Assembly (NCBI RefSeq): GCF_000425405.1
Contig: NZ_AUDJ01000001.1
Span: forward strand, 186,001 to 250,000
Direction: 5' to 3'
Source of the DNA: Ferrimonas kyonanensis DSM 18153
GTDB lineage: Bacteria; Pseudomonadota; Gammaproteobacteria; Enterobacterales; Shewanellaceae
Length of the DNA stretch: 64,000 nt
Made by a program: the position numbers and the translations under genes. The notes below the pieces were generated by a model. It ran no database searches and was not told the origin of the DNA. It worked only from the letters and a program-made list of their open reading frames with translations. Below are positions 1 to 8,517 of this stretch, in pieces (within the stretch, counting starts at the first letter, position 1; each line of letters opens with the position of its first letter).

Positions 1-59
1 ACACAGCCGTTACACTCGATGCAGCGCTTGGTGTCACACATAAACTTCATAGTTGCCAT
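1..59 (-). CDS. fdhB: Formate dehydrogenase iron-sulfur (beta) subunit, N-terminal fragment
   Basis: Only the first 19 codons lie in the window; the gene continues past position 1. The visible residues include CDTKRCIECNGCV, the start of a ferredoxin-type [4Fe-4S] binding motif (CxxCxxC) typical of formate dehydrogenase beta subunits. The ATG at 57-59 is preceded by AGGAG nine bases upstream. It follows fdhA directly, so it should be its electron-transfer partner, passing electrons from the molybdenum subunit towards a membrane cytochrome. Function is inferred from the motif plus context. Confidence 0.85.
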   Translation of the reverse strand, partial: MATMKFMCDTKRCIECNGC

Positions 60-83
60 AGTGGCTATCTCCTACCCTAAACC

Positions 84-2948
84 TTACGCTTTCTCGATCT
101 GACACAGGGAAGACTTGGTTTCCTGCATCTGAGTGATCGGGTCATAACCATAGGTCAGCGCGGTGTTTGCGGACTCACCTACTACGTATGGCTTGGTGCC
201 ATCTGGGTACACCAGGTCAACGTCGTGCATGACACCGGCAAAGTGATAAGGCATCCAGGTAACGCCCAGCTTCACGCGAGGGGTAACCAGGGCCTTGACC
301 TTGATGCGCGCGCCTTCGGCGCCCTCGACCCAGACATCATCCCAGTTACGGATACCACGATCGGCGGCGTCGGCAGGGTTGATCTCAATGAACATCTCCT
401 GCTGCAGCTCGGCCAGCCATGGGTTGGAACGGGACTCTTCACCACCACCTTCGAACTCCACCAGGCGACCGGAGGTCATGGCCAGTGGGTACTTCTTATC
501 CAGGTTCTCGGTGATCACCTTGTCCTGAATGGTCTTGTACAGGGTCGGCAGACGGTGAACCTGCATGTCGTTGTAAGTCGGGTACTTGGCAATCAGGTCG
601 CGACGCGGAGTGTACAGCGGCTCACGGTGAACCGGCATTGGATCCGGGAAGGTCCACACCTTACAGCGGGCCTTGGCGTTACCAAAGGGCACACAACCGT
701 GCTTCATGGCGACGCGATGGATACCACCAGACAGGTCGGTCTTCCAGTTGCGGCCTTCCGCTTCGGCTTTCTCTTCTGCGGTCAGCTCATCCCACCAGCC
801 CAACTGCTTCAGCATGTCGGCGGTGAATTCCGGATGGCCGTCACCCAGCTCGTTACCCTTAGGCGCGGAGCCTTCGGCCAGCAGGTTTTCGCCGTCGTGT
901 TCGACGCCGAAACGGGCACGGAAGTTACCGCCGCCCTGCAGGACGTGCTTGGAGGTATCGTACAGAATGTGGGTGCCCGGGTGCTTCTGCTCCGGGGTGC
1001 CCCAACATGGCCAAGGCAGACCGTAGGTTTCGCCTTTGGCCGGGCCGCCCACGGCTTGCAGGTTCTCGTGAGAGAAAGTGCCCCAGTTCTCGGTGTGCAT
1101 CTTGATGCGCTCCGGAGACTGGCCGGACATACCGATGGTCAGCATGCCGCGGTTGATCTCGCGGGTCACGTCTTCGATAACCGGCATGTTGTTCTTAACC
1201 TGCATGCGCTTGGTGAACTGCTGAGCAAAGCCCAGTTTGGTCGCCAGGCGGTACATGATTTCCAGGTCAGGCTTGGATTCAAACAGAGGCTCAACCACCT
1301 GCTGACGCCACTGAACGGAACGACCGGAGTTGGACAAAGAACCTTCGGATTCGAATTGGGAACAGGCTGGCAACAGGTAGACGCCATCCTTACGGCGGTG
1401 CATCACACCGGCCATGGTTGGGTAAGGGTCGACCACCACGATGGTGTCCATCTTATCCAGTGCGTTACGCACTTCCATCTGACGGGTTTCGGTGTTGACC
1501 GACTGACCCCAGAAGAACGCCATGCGGACGTTGTCTTTCTGGCCCAGCTTGGTTTTGTCTTCTAGAACACCATCGTGCCAGCGTGAACATGGCATGCCAG
1601 GAGTGGTCATCGGCTTCTTACCCAGGTATTCACCTTGGTCGAAACGGCCTTGAACCCAGTCAAAGTCCAGATCCCATACGTGGCTCCAGTGCTTCCAGGC
1701 ACCGGTAGACAGACCGTAGTAGCCTGGCAGGGTGTCAAACAGCAGACCCAGATCGGTCGCGCCTTGCACGTTATCGTGGCCACGGAAGATGTTGGTACCG
1801 CCACCGGATTGACCCATGTTGCCCAGCGCCAGCTGCAGCAGACAGTAGGCACGAGTGTTGGCGTTACCGACGGTGTGTTGGGTACCACCCATACACCAAA
1901 CGACGGAACCAGGACGGTTTTCTGCCATCAGCTTAGCGGCCTGGTACACCTGGTCTTCTTCGATGCCACAGACTTCTGCAACTTCGCTCAGAGGCCATTT
2001 AGCGGCTTCTTTGCGGATGTCGTCCATACCCCAGACGCGCTGGTCGATGAAAGTCTGGTCCTGCCAGTTGTTTTCAAAGATGACGTTGAGCATGCCGTAG
2101 ATAAACGGAATGTCGGTACCAGGGCGAATGCCAACGTGCAGATCAGAGTGAGCAGCCGTACGGGAGAAACGTGGGTCAATAACGATGATTTTAGCGTTAT
2201 TGCGTTCTTTGGCGGTGAGGATGTGCTGCATGGAAACCGGGTGGGCTTCGGCAGGGTTGGCACCGATAAAGAAGATGGCGTTTGCGTGACGGATGTCGTT
2301 GAACGAGTTGGTCATTGCACCGTAGCCCCAGGTGTTGGCAACACCGGCTACTGTGGTTGAGTGACAGATACGAGCAGAGTGGTCAACGTTGTTGGTGCCC
2401 CACATGGCCGCAAATTTGCGGTACATGTAACAGCCTTCGTTGGAGAATTTGGCGCTGCCCATGAAGTACACGGAATCCGGACCGGACTGCTCGCGAATCT
2501 TCAGCATCTGGTTGCCAACTTCTTCGATGGCCTGATCCCAGCTCAGCTTCTTCCACTTGCCGCCTTCCAGCTTCATTGGGTATTTCACCCGCAGCTTGGA
2601 GTGGCCGTGTTCGCGCAGGGCGGCACCTTTGGCACAGTGGCCACCACGGTTGAATGGGTGATCAAAGGCAGGCTCCTGGCCGACCCAAACGCCGTTCTGT
2701 ACTTCGGCGTAGACACCACAGCCCACCGCACAAGCGGAACAAATGGTGCGCTTTACTTCGATGGGGGCGTTGTGATCAACATGATGGCCGGAGGCTTGCG
2801 CCTTACGGATCATGCCGGTGCCCAACATGGAAGCGGCGGCAATGCCTCCGGTGGTGACACCGGCGTTCTTCAGGAACTGACGACGGTTCAGGCCCAGTCC
2901 TTTTTTGGTTTCTACCTTAACTTCGGTAGAGGTACGTTTGAGTTGCAT
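84..2948 (-). CDS. fdhA: Formate dehydrogenase catalytic (alpha) subunit, molybdopterin, Tat-exported
   Basis: A 954-residue molybdopterin oxidoreductase that oxidises formate to CO2 in the periplasm. A twin-arginine signal (NRRQFLK, residues 21-27) is followed by the [4Fe-4S] ligands Cys70, Cys73, Cys77 and Cys105, then the molybdopterin domains and a C-terminal dinucleotide-binding domain. The residue that is selenocysteine in enzymes such as FdnG is Cys195 here (ARICHSTTVAG), so no Sec insertion is needed. AGGAG lies upstream of the ATG. It is the middle gene of a minus-strand operon: the small Tat protein at 2966-3160, fdhA, then fdhB. Confidence 0.95.
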   Translation of the reverse strand: MQLKRTSTEVKVETKKGLGLNRRQFLKNAGVTTGGIAAASMLGTGMIRKAQASGHHVDHNAPIEVKRTICSACAVGCGVYAEVQNGVWVGQEPAFDHPFNRGGHCAKGAALREHGHSKLRVKYPMKLEGGKWKKLSWDQAIEEVGNQMLKIREQSGPDSVYFMGSAKFSNEGCYMYRKFAAMWGTNNVDHSARICHSTTVAGVANTWGYGAMTNSFNDIRHANAIFFIGANPAEAHPVSMQHILTAKERNNAKIIVIDPRFSRTAAHSDLHVGIRPGTDIPFIYGMLNVIFENNWQDQTFIDQRVWGMDDIRKEAAKWPLSEVAEVCGIEEDQVYQAAKLMAENRPGSVVWCMGGTQHTVGNANTRAYCLLQLALGNMGQSGGGTNIFRGHDNVQGATDLGLLFDTLPGYYGLSTGAWKHWSHVWDLDFDWVQGRFDQGEYLGKKPMTTPGMPCSRWHDGVLEDKTKLGQKDNVRMAFFWGQSVNTETRQMEVRNALDKMDTIVVVDPYPTMAGVMHRRKDGVYLLPACSQFESEGSLSNSGRSVQWRQQVVEPLFESKPDLEIMYRLATKLGFAQQFTKRMQVKNNMPVIEDVTREINRGMLTIGMSGQSPERIKMHTENWGTFSHENLQAVGGPAKGETYGLPWPCWGTPEQKHPGTHILYDTSKHVLQGGGNFRARFGVEHDGENLLAEGSAPKGNELGDGHPEFTADMLKQLGWWDELTAEEKAEAEGRNWKTDLSGGIHRVAMKHGCVPFGNAKARCKVWTFPDPMPVHREPLYTPRRDLIAKYPTYNDMQVHRLPTLYKTIQDKVITENLDKKYPLAMTSGRLVEFEGGGEESRSNPWLAELQQEMFIEINPADAADRGIRNWDDVWVEGAEGARIKVKALVTPRVKLGVTWMPYHFAGVMHDVDLVYPDGTKPYVVGESANTALTYGYDPITQMQETKSSLCQIEKA

Positions 2949-2965
2949 CGCAATTCTCTCCTGGA

Positions 2966-3160
2966 TTACTGGCCGCGCAGGCTGGCGTAGTAGCTGCGTA
3001 CGTGGTCGGTTTCTTTATAGCCAGAGTGCTTGGCTTCGGCTTTGGCCGAGGTGGCTGCAACTGGGGTGGCAATGGCAGCCACACCGGCAGCAGCTGGAGC
3101 CATGGCCAGGGCTTTCAGTAAACCGCGGCGCTCCAGGTTGGTGTTGTTGTGTTTCATCAT
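2966..3160 (-). CDS. Small Tat-targeted formate dehydrogenase accessory protein
   Basis: A 64-residue protein with a twin-arginine-like start (LERRGLLKALAMAPAAAG), an Ala-rich hydrophobic stretch and a short polar tail ending near VRSYYASLRGQ. This matches the family called 'formate dehydrogenase region TAT target', found just upstream of fdhA in Shewanella-type fdh loci. The molecular role is unknown. It is the first gene of the fdh operon, 17 bp before fdhA, with AGGA ahead of the first of two tandem ATGs. Confidence 0.85.
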   Translation of the reverse strand: MMKHNNTNLERRGLLKALAMAPAAAGVAAIATPVAATSAKAEAKHSGYKETDHVRSYYASLRGQ

Positions 3161-3690
3161 CTTTCCTCGGAAGTAGGGGCGACGAGTGTTTTGGCCCCAA
3201 CCGAATGAGCGGCATTGGTCAGGGCAGTAAAACGAGCCAAAAATGGCAGGCAGAATTGTCTATGTACGCAGACGGGAAAAATGTGAAGTTCGACAAGGTT
3301 CGCCGACCCCAAAGTGATAAATCGGAGTGATATTTGACCTAAATCTCCTTGTTAAGTGCTTATTAACCCAGGGTTTACCTAAATGTGACTTGTAGTTGAA
3401 TAAAAAAGGTTTTTTTCACGATATTCGTAGAGGGTTGTCACATATTGATGCCTTTATCGGCGGGGTTGAGACAGTTTGGCCCGCATTTTGGTTCACATAC
3501 ACCTCGGCGGTTCTTTTAGAGTTAGTTTAAGTGACCTTGGGGATTTAACCTTTAGTTAACCTGGGTAAAAATTGCGTTCGGAGAGGGTTGTTGCTGTAAC
3601 TCACAAAAGTGAGGGTTTTTAGTGCTTCAGCAGTGAGCCGGCCGGCAATTACCGGAAAACTGTGACGGATTTCAACTAATGGGTCTTTCA
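3161..3690. other. Intergenic region upstream of the fdh operon
   Basis: About 530 bp without a convincing gene. It must hold the minus-strand promoter of the fdh operon. I see AT-rich stretches (repeated TTAACC near 3548-3560 and a T tract near 3408-3416) but could not assign a clear -10/-35 or consensus regulator box on the minus strand. A weak CRP-like element (TGTGA-N6-TCAAC) lies near 3661-3676. Confidence 0.4.
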
Positions 3691-3731
3691 TTGATCTCGA
3701 TCAAGGGTCGTTTTTGGAAATCCGCTACTCT
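3691..3731 (+). promoter_or_regulatory. FNR/EtrA box with class II spacing
   Basis: TTGATCTCGATCAA at 3691-3704 is an exact match to the FNR consensus TTGAT-N4-ATCAA. A -10-like TACTCT lies at 3726-3731. This puts the box centre about 41 bp upstream of the predicted start (near 3738), the classic class II activator position. It should drive the small membrane protein at 3792 and perhaps the DUF1496 gene anaerobically. Confidence 0.75.
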
Positions 3732-3791
3732 GCTCACACTGAATTTGCGTTTTTGAATCTGATTCTTTTAGAGTCTCAACCGGAGCCTGTT

Positions 3792-3902
3792 ATGCGCCAG
3801 CCCTGCTTACCACATCTGTATATTCTGATCGTCGGTGTGTTCCTGGCCCTGACTCCGTTTGTCATCAATGCGGTTCTGATGCTGTCCGACGGCCTGGTAT
3901 AA
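3792..3902 (+). CDS. Small single-pass membrane protein, 36 aa
   Basis: A 36-residue ORF, nearly all of it one hydrophobic helix (YILIVGVFLALTPFVINAVLM) with short polar ends. The start is chosen because GGAG (3782-3785) lies six bases before this ATG; an in-frame ATG at 3714 overlaps the promoter region. It follows an FNR-type promoter by about 55 nt. Its size and single helix recall small NapE/TorE-type proteins of anaerobic respiration, but I do not see their sequence signature, so the function is unassigned. Confidence 0.55.
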   Translation: MRQPCLPHLYILIVGVFLALTPFVINAVLMLSDGLV

Positions 3903-3974
3903 ACCGCTTCATTTTGCTTCTGATTCCTGGGTCGGATACTCTCTGATTAACGGCCATCCAGGAACCCCCCAGCC

Positions 3975-4256
3975 ATGCCATTCATTGTTTTGTTTCTTTC
4001 GCTATTCTCTGCCGTCGCCATGGCGGTGACCGATCCGGTTTTGATTACCCAGCCAACTCAGGTTCAGCCGGTGTGCTGGTATCAGGGGCAACAATACTCC
4101 CAGGGGGCGTTGCTGGAGATGTCCGGCCGTACTCTGGTGTGTGCCCAGAAAACCGAACATGAAACCAATGGCAGCCTGATCTGGTTGCCGCTGGATGAGC
4201 AGGGACAGCCTATCTGGCCGGAGCCGGTCCGCCACAGTAAGATTCGCATTAACTGA
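3975..4256 (+). CDS. Exported DUF1496 family protein
   Basis: A 93-residue protein with a signal peptide (MPFIVLFLSLFSAVAMA) and then a small domain with the DUF1496 pattern VCWYQGQQYSQGA...GRTLVCAQ, holding two Cys that could form a disulfide. Function is unknown in the family. It lies 72 bp after the small membrane protein, possibly on the same FNR-controlled transcript, and converges on xerC with a gap of four bases. Confidence 0.75.
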   Translation: MPFIVLFLSLFSAVAMAVTDPVLITQPTQVQPVCWYQGQQYSQGALLEMSGRTLVCAQKTEHETNGSLIWLPLDEQGQPIWPEPVRHSKIRIN

Positions 4257-4260
4257 CGAC

Positions 4261-5151
4261 TCAGGTACGCTTCTTGGCCCTGGGATGGGCCTGGTCATAG
4301 ACTTCGGCCAGGTGTTGAAAGTCCAGGTGGGTATAGACTTGGGTGGTGCTGAGATTGGCGTGGCCGAGCAACTCCTGAACGGCGCGCAGATCCTGGGAGG
4401 ATTCCAGCATGTGGGTGGCGAAGGCGTGGCGCAATTTATGCGGATGCACTCGGGCACCGACCGCCTGTTGCTGCCCCCATTTCGCCAAGCGAGCCTGCAC
4501 CGAGCGTGGGCTGATACGGGTGCCGCGGTTGGAGACAAACAGAGCCCCGCCGCTCTCCGTGGTCAATCCAGGGCGCAGCGTCAGCCAACGTTCTATCCAC
4601 TCGATGGCCACTGAGGTCACCGGCAGCAGCCGGGTTTTGCCCCCTTTCCCGGTGACTCTCACCAGCTTTTCCTTCGCATCCAGTTGATCGAGGTCGATGG
4701 CCACCAGTTCAGCCAGTCGCAGACCACTGGAGTAGAACAGCTCCATCATCGCCCGATCGCGAACGGCAAGGGGATCCTCGCTGTCGATGCTGAGCAGTTG
4801 GTCCATCTGGTCCACGTCCAGATTCTTCGGCAGAGGTTTGCCCTGTTTGGGGGCGCTGAGGTGGCGAGCGGGATTGTGATCCACGGTGCCGTCATCGACC
4901 AGGAAGTCGAAGAACTGACGCAGCGCCGACAGGGTCAGGGCCAGCGAGCGCGGGGACAACCCCTGTCGGTGTAACTTGCTGATCAGCTGCTGCAACTGTG
5001 GGTGGCTGACGCTTTGCCAACGCTGCACGCCCTGCTGTTGCAACAGGGGCGCGCATCGGTTCAATTCTCTCAGGTAGTTACGACAGGTGTGGGGCGAATA
5101 CTGACGTTCGCTGCGTAAGTAGCGCTCGAACTGGCGCAGTGGCTCATCCAT
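4261..5151 (-). CDS. xerC: Tyrosine recombinase XerC
   Basis: A 296-residue site-specific recombinase that resolves chromosome dimers at dif together with XerD. The N-terminal SAM-like core-binding domain is followed by the catalytic domain with the Arg of [10 protein letters not shown], a Lys near GKGGKTR, the [12 protein letters not shown] box (His and Arg) and the final [15 protein letters not shown] with Tyr as nucleophile. Length is normal. It overlaps the end of the DUF484 gene by eight bases and is the last gene of the lptM-lysA-dapF-DUF484-xerC operon, the usual order in gammaproteobacteria. Confidence 0.95.
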   Translation of the reverse strand: MDEPLRQFERYLRSERQYSPHTCRNYLRELNRCAPLLQQQGVQRWQSVSHPQLQQLISKLHRQGLSPRSLALTLSALRQFFDFLVDDGTVDHNPARHLSAPKQGKPLPKNLDVDQMDQLLSIDSEDPLAVRDRAMMELFYSSGLRLAELVAIDLDQLDAKEKLVRVTGKGGKTRLLPVTSVAIEWIERWLTLRPGLTTESGGALFVSNRGTRISPRSVQARLAKWGQQQAVGARVHPHKLRHAFATHMLESSQDLRAVQELLGHANLSTTQVYTHLDFQHLAEVYDQAHPRAKKRT

Positions 5152-5806
5152 GCAGCAGTTGCGGGATCTTGTAGGCCAACAACTGGCGCACCTGATCCAG
5201 CATCATGGTGTCCATGTCCGGGGAGAAGTGGCTGGGATCGTTGGAGGCGATGGCCAGCAGCGCCACAGGTTGACTGCGATCGCCGATGCACACCAGTGCC
5301 ACCGAGCCGTTGTCCTGAGCCACCAGTGGGTTCTGCTCCTGTGCAGGGAGTCGGCCAAGGTAGTAGCCCTGTTCATTGAGGCGGCGACGCAGAATCAGGT
5401 TGAGCTCAGGTTGATCAAACTGCCCCTGTAGATCGGTAATGGCCAGCCGGACCTTGGCAAACCGAAAGCGGTTCTTGAAGCTGTCCACCAATACCCGGTT
5501 GACCTCGTCAAGGCTGCGGGTGTTGAGCAGGTCAAAGAACAGCTGGTTGTAGAATCGGTAGATGTCTTCGTTGCGGGAGGCCACCGACAACAGCGAGGTG
5601 ATCTCCTCTTCCAGCTGTTGCACCCGGGATCTCAAGTTCAGTTGCTGGTGTTCAATCAGCGAGACGGTGCCGCGTTCGGTATGGGGAATCCGCAGGCTCA
5701 GCAGCAACTCTGGGTGGCGAATGAAAAAATCCGAGTTCTCCAGCAAGTACTCTTTGACCATGCTGGCACTCAGATCGTTAAGGCTGTCGGTGAGATCGTG
5801 TTTCAT
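5144..5806 (-). CDS. DUF484 family protein (YigA-like)
   Basis: A 220-residue cytosolic protein. The N-terminus contains [19 protein letters not shown], the DUF484 signature, then a coiled coil ([12 protein letters not shown]) and a GAF-like C-terminal half. The start is ATG at 5804-5806, overlapping the dapF stop as ATGA; an in-frame upstream ATG inside dapF is rejected. The family is always found between dapF and xerC; its role is not established. Confidence 0.88.
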   Translation of the reverse strand: MKHDLTDSLNDLSASMVKEYLLENSDFFIRHPELLLSLRIPHTERGTVSLIEHQQLNLRSRVQQLEEEITSLLSVASRNEDIYRFYNQLFFDLLNTRSLDEVNRVLVDSFKNRFRFAKVRLAITDLQGQFDQPELNLILRRRLNEQGYYLGRLPAQEQNPLVAQDNGSVALVCIGDRSQPVALLAIASNDPSHFSPDMDTMMLDQVRQLLAYKIPQLLHG

Positions 5807-6630
5807 AATCCAATTTGACCATCGTAAACGTGTACGGCTGGCCCGGTCATTTCTACAGCCTTTCCATGGCCTGGCCAATCAATGTGTAAGGTACCACCTG
5901 GCAAATCAACGCGCACCTTTTGCGACAGAATTCCCTGATGCTGGCCGATCACCGCTGCGGCGCACGCTCCGGTGCCGCAGGCCAGGGTTTCCCCGGCGCC
6001 GCGTTCAAAGACTCTCAATTTGATGTGGGAGTCGGACAACACCTGCATAAAGCCGACATTGACCCCCTTGGCAAAGCGCTCATGCTTGCTCAGTTTGCGG
6101 CCGATGCCAACCACATCGGCGTTGTCGATGTCGTCTACCTGCAGCACACAGTGAGGGTTGCCCATGGAGACGGCGCCACACAGATGAATCTGGTCGTCGG
6201 TTTGCAGCAGGTAGGTTTTCTCTACCTTATTGGCCCGAAACGGCAACTGGCCCGGTTCAAATCTCGGTTGCCCCATGTTGACGGTCACCTGATCGTCGTG
6301 CACCAGTCGAAGCTTAAGGGTGCCGGCCTGAGTACTGACCCCGATGTGATTCTTGTTGGTCAGCCCTTTCATCCGCACGAAACGGGCAAAGCAGCGGGCG
6401 CCGTTGCCGCAGTTTTCCACTTCGCTGCCGTCTGCATTGAAGATGCGGTAATGAAAATCCAGCTCGGGATCGTAGGGGGGTTCCACCATCAGTAGCTGAT
6501 CAAAACCCACGCCAAAATGCCGATCGCCGAGACGACGGATCTGTTCCGGAGACAGATACAGGTTCTGAGTGACGGCATCGACGACCATAAAGTCGTTGCC
6601 TAACCCCTGCATTTTGGAGAACTGGATCAA
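5803..6630 (-). CDS. dapF: Diaminopimelate epimerase
   Basis: A 275-residue PLP-independent epimerase converting LL- to meso-diaminopimelate for lysine and peptidoglycan. The two catalytic cysteines are Cys74 (ENCGNGARC) and Cys218 (ETLACGTGA), each in its conserved setting, and length is normal. It lies 38 bp after lysA and overlaps the DUF484 start, in the same operon. Confidence 0.96.
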   Translation of the reverse strand: MIQFSKMQGLGNDFMVVDAVTQNLYLSPEQIRRLGDRHFGVGFDQLLMVEPPYDPELDFHYRIFNADGSEVENCGNGARCFARFVRMKGLTNKNHIGVSTQAGTLKLRLVHDDQVTVNMGQPRFEPGQLPFRANKVEKTYLLQTDDQIHLCGAVSMGNPHCVLQVDDIDNADVVGIGRKLSKHERFAKGVNVGFMQVLSDSHIKLRVFERGAGETLACGTGACAAAVIGQHQGILSQKVRVDLPGGTLHIDWPGHGKAVEMTGPAVHVYDGQIGL

Positions 6631-6668
6631 GACGCTGTCCTACTTTGGAATTTAAGTTTTTGATTAGT

Positions 6669-7913
6669 TTACGGCAGTAAGTGCTCACCTTGCCACAACT
6701 GATTGACGGTTTCTCGTTCCCGTATCAGCTGGGCCCGGTTGCCGTCGGCCATTATCTCGGCAATTCTGGGGCGGCTGTTGTAGTTGGAGGCCATGGCAAA
6801 GCCATAGGCACCGGCGCTGCGCACCGCCAGCAGATCGCCGGGCTCCAACACCAAGGGGCGATCTTTGCCAAGAAAATCACCGGTTTCACAAATGGGTCCC
6901 ACGACATCGTAGCGGCGTGGGCTGCCCGAACGGGGAGTGACCGGGATGATCGCCTGCCAGGCGCTGTAGAGACTGGGACGCAGCAGGTCATTCATGGCCG
7001 CATCCACCACCGCAAAGTCTCGATCGTCTCCCTGTTTGAGGTACTCGACCCGAGTCAGCAGTACGCCGGCATTGGCCATGATGGCCCGGCCCGGTTCGAA
7101 GATCAGGGTCAGCGGTCTGCCTTTGAGCAGTTTCAGCAATTCGGCGGCATACTGATCCGGGTGGGGCGGATTTTCATCGCCATAGTTCACCCCTAAGCCG
7201 CCACCGACATCGAGGTGATGAATTCGAATCCCGCGTTGTTCGAGCCGATCGATCAGCGCCAGCAGCCGTTCCAGCGCCGCCAGAAACGGTGGCAGGGTGG
7301 TCAGTTGCGAGCCGATGTGGCAATCCACCCCTTTAATGTCGATGTGAGGCAGTTGCCGGGCCAGCTCAAAGGCGGCCTCGGCCCGGGCCATGGGGATGCC
7401 GAACTTATTCTGCTTCAGGCCGGTGGAGATGTAGGGGTGAGTGCCGGCGTCCACATCCGGGTTGATGCGCAGCGACACCGGTGCCACCAGCCCGAGCTCC
7501 TTGGCAACCTGGTTAAGGCGTTGCAGCTCTGGCTCGGACTCCACATTGAAACAGTGAATGCCCGCCGTCAGCGCCTGACGCATCTCTTCGGTGCGCTTGC
7601 CGACGCCGGAGAACACCACTTTTCCGGGATCCCCTCCCGCTTCCAGCACTCGCGCCAGCTCGCCGCCGGAGACGATGTCAAAGCCGCTGCCCAGGCGCGC
7701 CAGCAGGTTGAGAATCGCCAGGTTGCTGTTGGCTTTGACCGCGTAGCAGATGAGATGAGGGTGGGCGCCGACGGCCGCATCAAAGGCGTGCCAGTGGCGC
7801 TCAATGGTGGCCCGGGAGTAGACGTAGCAGGGCGTGCCATAGCGGTCAGCCAGTTCGGCCACGCTGACCTGTTCAGCCATCAGGCGTCCTTGGTGATAAC
7901 TGAAATGGTCCAT
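6669..7913 (-). CDS. lysA: Diaminopimelate decarboxylase
   Basis: A 414-residue fold-type III PLP enzyme that makes L-lysine from meso-diaminopimelate. The PLP lysine is Lys60 (CYAVKANSN). The glycine-rich phosphate loop (HLDVGGGLGV) and the GPICETGDF motif with the active-site Cys from the partner subunit are present. AGGAC lies before the ATG. It lies between lptM and dapF, coupling lysine production with peptidoglycan precursor synthesis. Confidence 0.96.
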   Translation of the reverse strand: MDHFSYHQGRLMAEQVSVAELADRYGTPCYVYSRATIERHWHAFDAAVGAHPHLICYAVKANSNLAILNLLARLGSGFDIVSGGELARVLEAGGDPGKVVFSGVGKRTEEMRQALTAGIHCFNVESEPELQRLNQVAKELGLVAPVSLRINPDVDAGTHPYISTGLKQNKFGIPMARAEAAFELARQLPHIDIKGVDCHIGSQLTTLPPFLAALERLLALIDRLEQRGIRIHHLDVGGGLGVNYGDENPPHPDQYAAELLKLLKGRPLTLIFEPGRAIMANAGVLLTRVEYLKQGDDRDFAVVDAAMNDLLRPSLYSAWQAIIPVTPRSGSPRRYDVVGPICETGDFLGKDRPLVLEPGDLLAVRSAGAYGFAMASNYNSRPRIAEIMADGNRAQLIRERETVNQLWQGEHLLP

Positions 7914-7922
7914 GGCGGTGTC

Positions 7923-8081
7923 CTATGGCTGAGGGTCGCGTTCCTGTTCAGATTCAGCGGCGACCGGGTGTTCCGAGGCAGGCGGATTGACGGCCTCCGG
8001 TTCGGGGAGCATCAGTGGTCCTTTCTGACCACAACCGGCCAGCAGCCAGCAGCAAAAAAATGCGGTAAACAGTCGTAACAT
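7923..8081 (-). CDS. lptM: LptM (YifL) lipoprotein
   Basis: A 52-residue lipoprotein read directly from the minus strand: a short signal, lipobox LAGC, then GQKGPLMLPEP, the conserved start of LptM/YifL, and a Pro/Glu-rich tail. In E. coli the protein helps oxidative maturation of the LPS translocon LptD; that role is taken from the family. It begins the lysA operon, nine bases before lysA, and is divergent from cyaY, the usual arrangement. Confidence 0.9.
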   Translation of the reverse strand: MLRLFTAFFCCWLLAGCGQKGPLMLPEPEAVNPPASEHPVAAESEQERDPQP

Positions 8082-8159
8082 GGGAAAAGCGATGACCTTG
8101 GGAATTTAGCCCTCTATAATCGCATTCCAACCGCCAATTGCAAACAAAGAGAATAGATC

Positions 8160-8477
8160 ATGTCGATGGATACAAGCCGCTTTCACCAACTGGCCGATGA
8201 CACGCTGGAAGGCATCGTTGATGCCATCGATGACAGTGAGTTGGAGCTGGATTATGAGCAGTCTGGCAACGTGCTGGATCTGGAGTGCATCGATGGCAGC
8301 CACATTGTGCTGAATAAGCAGGAAGCGATGTGTCAGCTGTGGTTGGCAACCAAGTTTGGTGGCTACCGCTTCAGTCAGGTCGAGGGACAATGGATTGAAG
8401 AGCGTGAAGGGGTGGAGTTGTTGAGTTTCTTAGCCGAGTCGGTGGCCAAACAGGGTGGAGAGCAGATTCAATTTTAA
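8160..8477 (+). CDS. cyaY: Frataxin-like iron-binding protein CyaY
   Basis: A 105-residue bacterial frataxin. The acidic first helix (LADDTLEGIVDAIDDSELELDYEQ) is the iron-binding ridge; the following beta sheet contains GNVLDLEC, IVLNKQ, QLWLATKFGGYRF and W near GQWIEE. It regulates iron-sulfur cluster assembly in the cytosol. The start is ATG at 8160, with an alternative two codons later. It is divergent from lptM and convergent with cyaA. Confidence 0.93.
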   Translation: MSMDTSRFHQLADDTLEGIVDAIDDSELELDYEQSGNVLDLECIDGSHIVLNKQEAMCQLWLATKFGGYRFSQVEGQWIEEREGVELLSFLAESVAKQGGEQIQF

Positions 8478-8486
8478 TGCTTGCCG

Positions 8487-8510
8487 AGCGAATCCCTCCG
8501 TGGATTCGCT
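8487..8510. terminator. Hairpin between convergent cyaY and cyaA
   Basis: AGCGAATCC (8487-8495) pairs with GGATTCGCT (8502-8510) around a six-base loop. No T tract follows on either strand, so it is at best a weak or bidirectional terminator. Position between two convergent stops supports that reading. Confidence 0.4.
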
Positions 8511-8517
8511 GGCGGAG

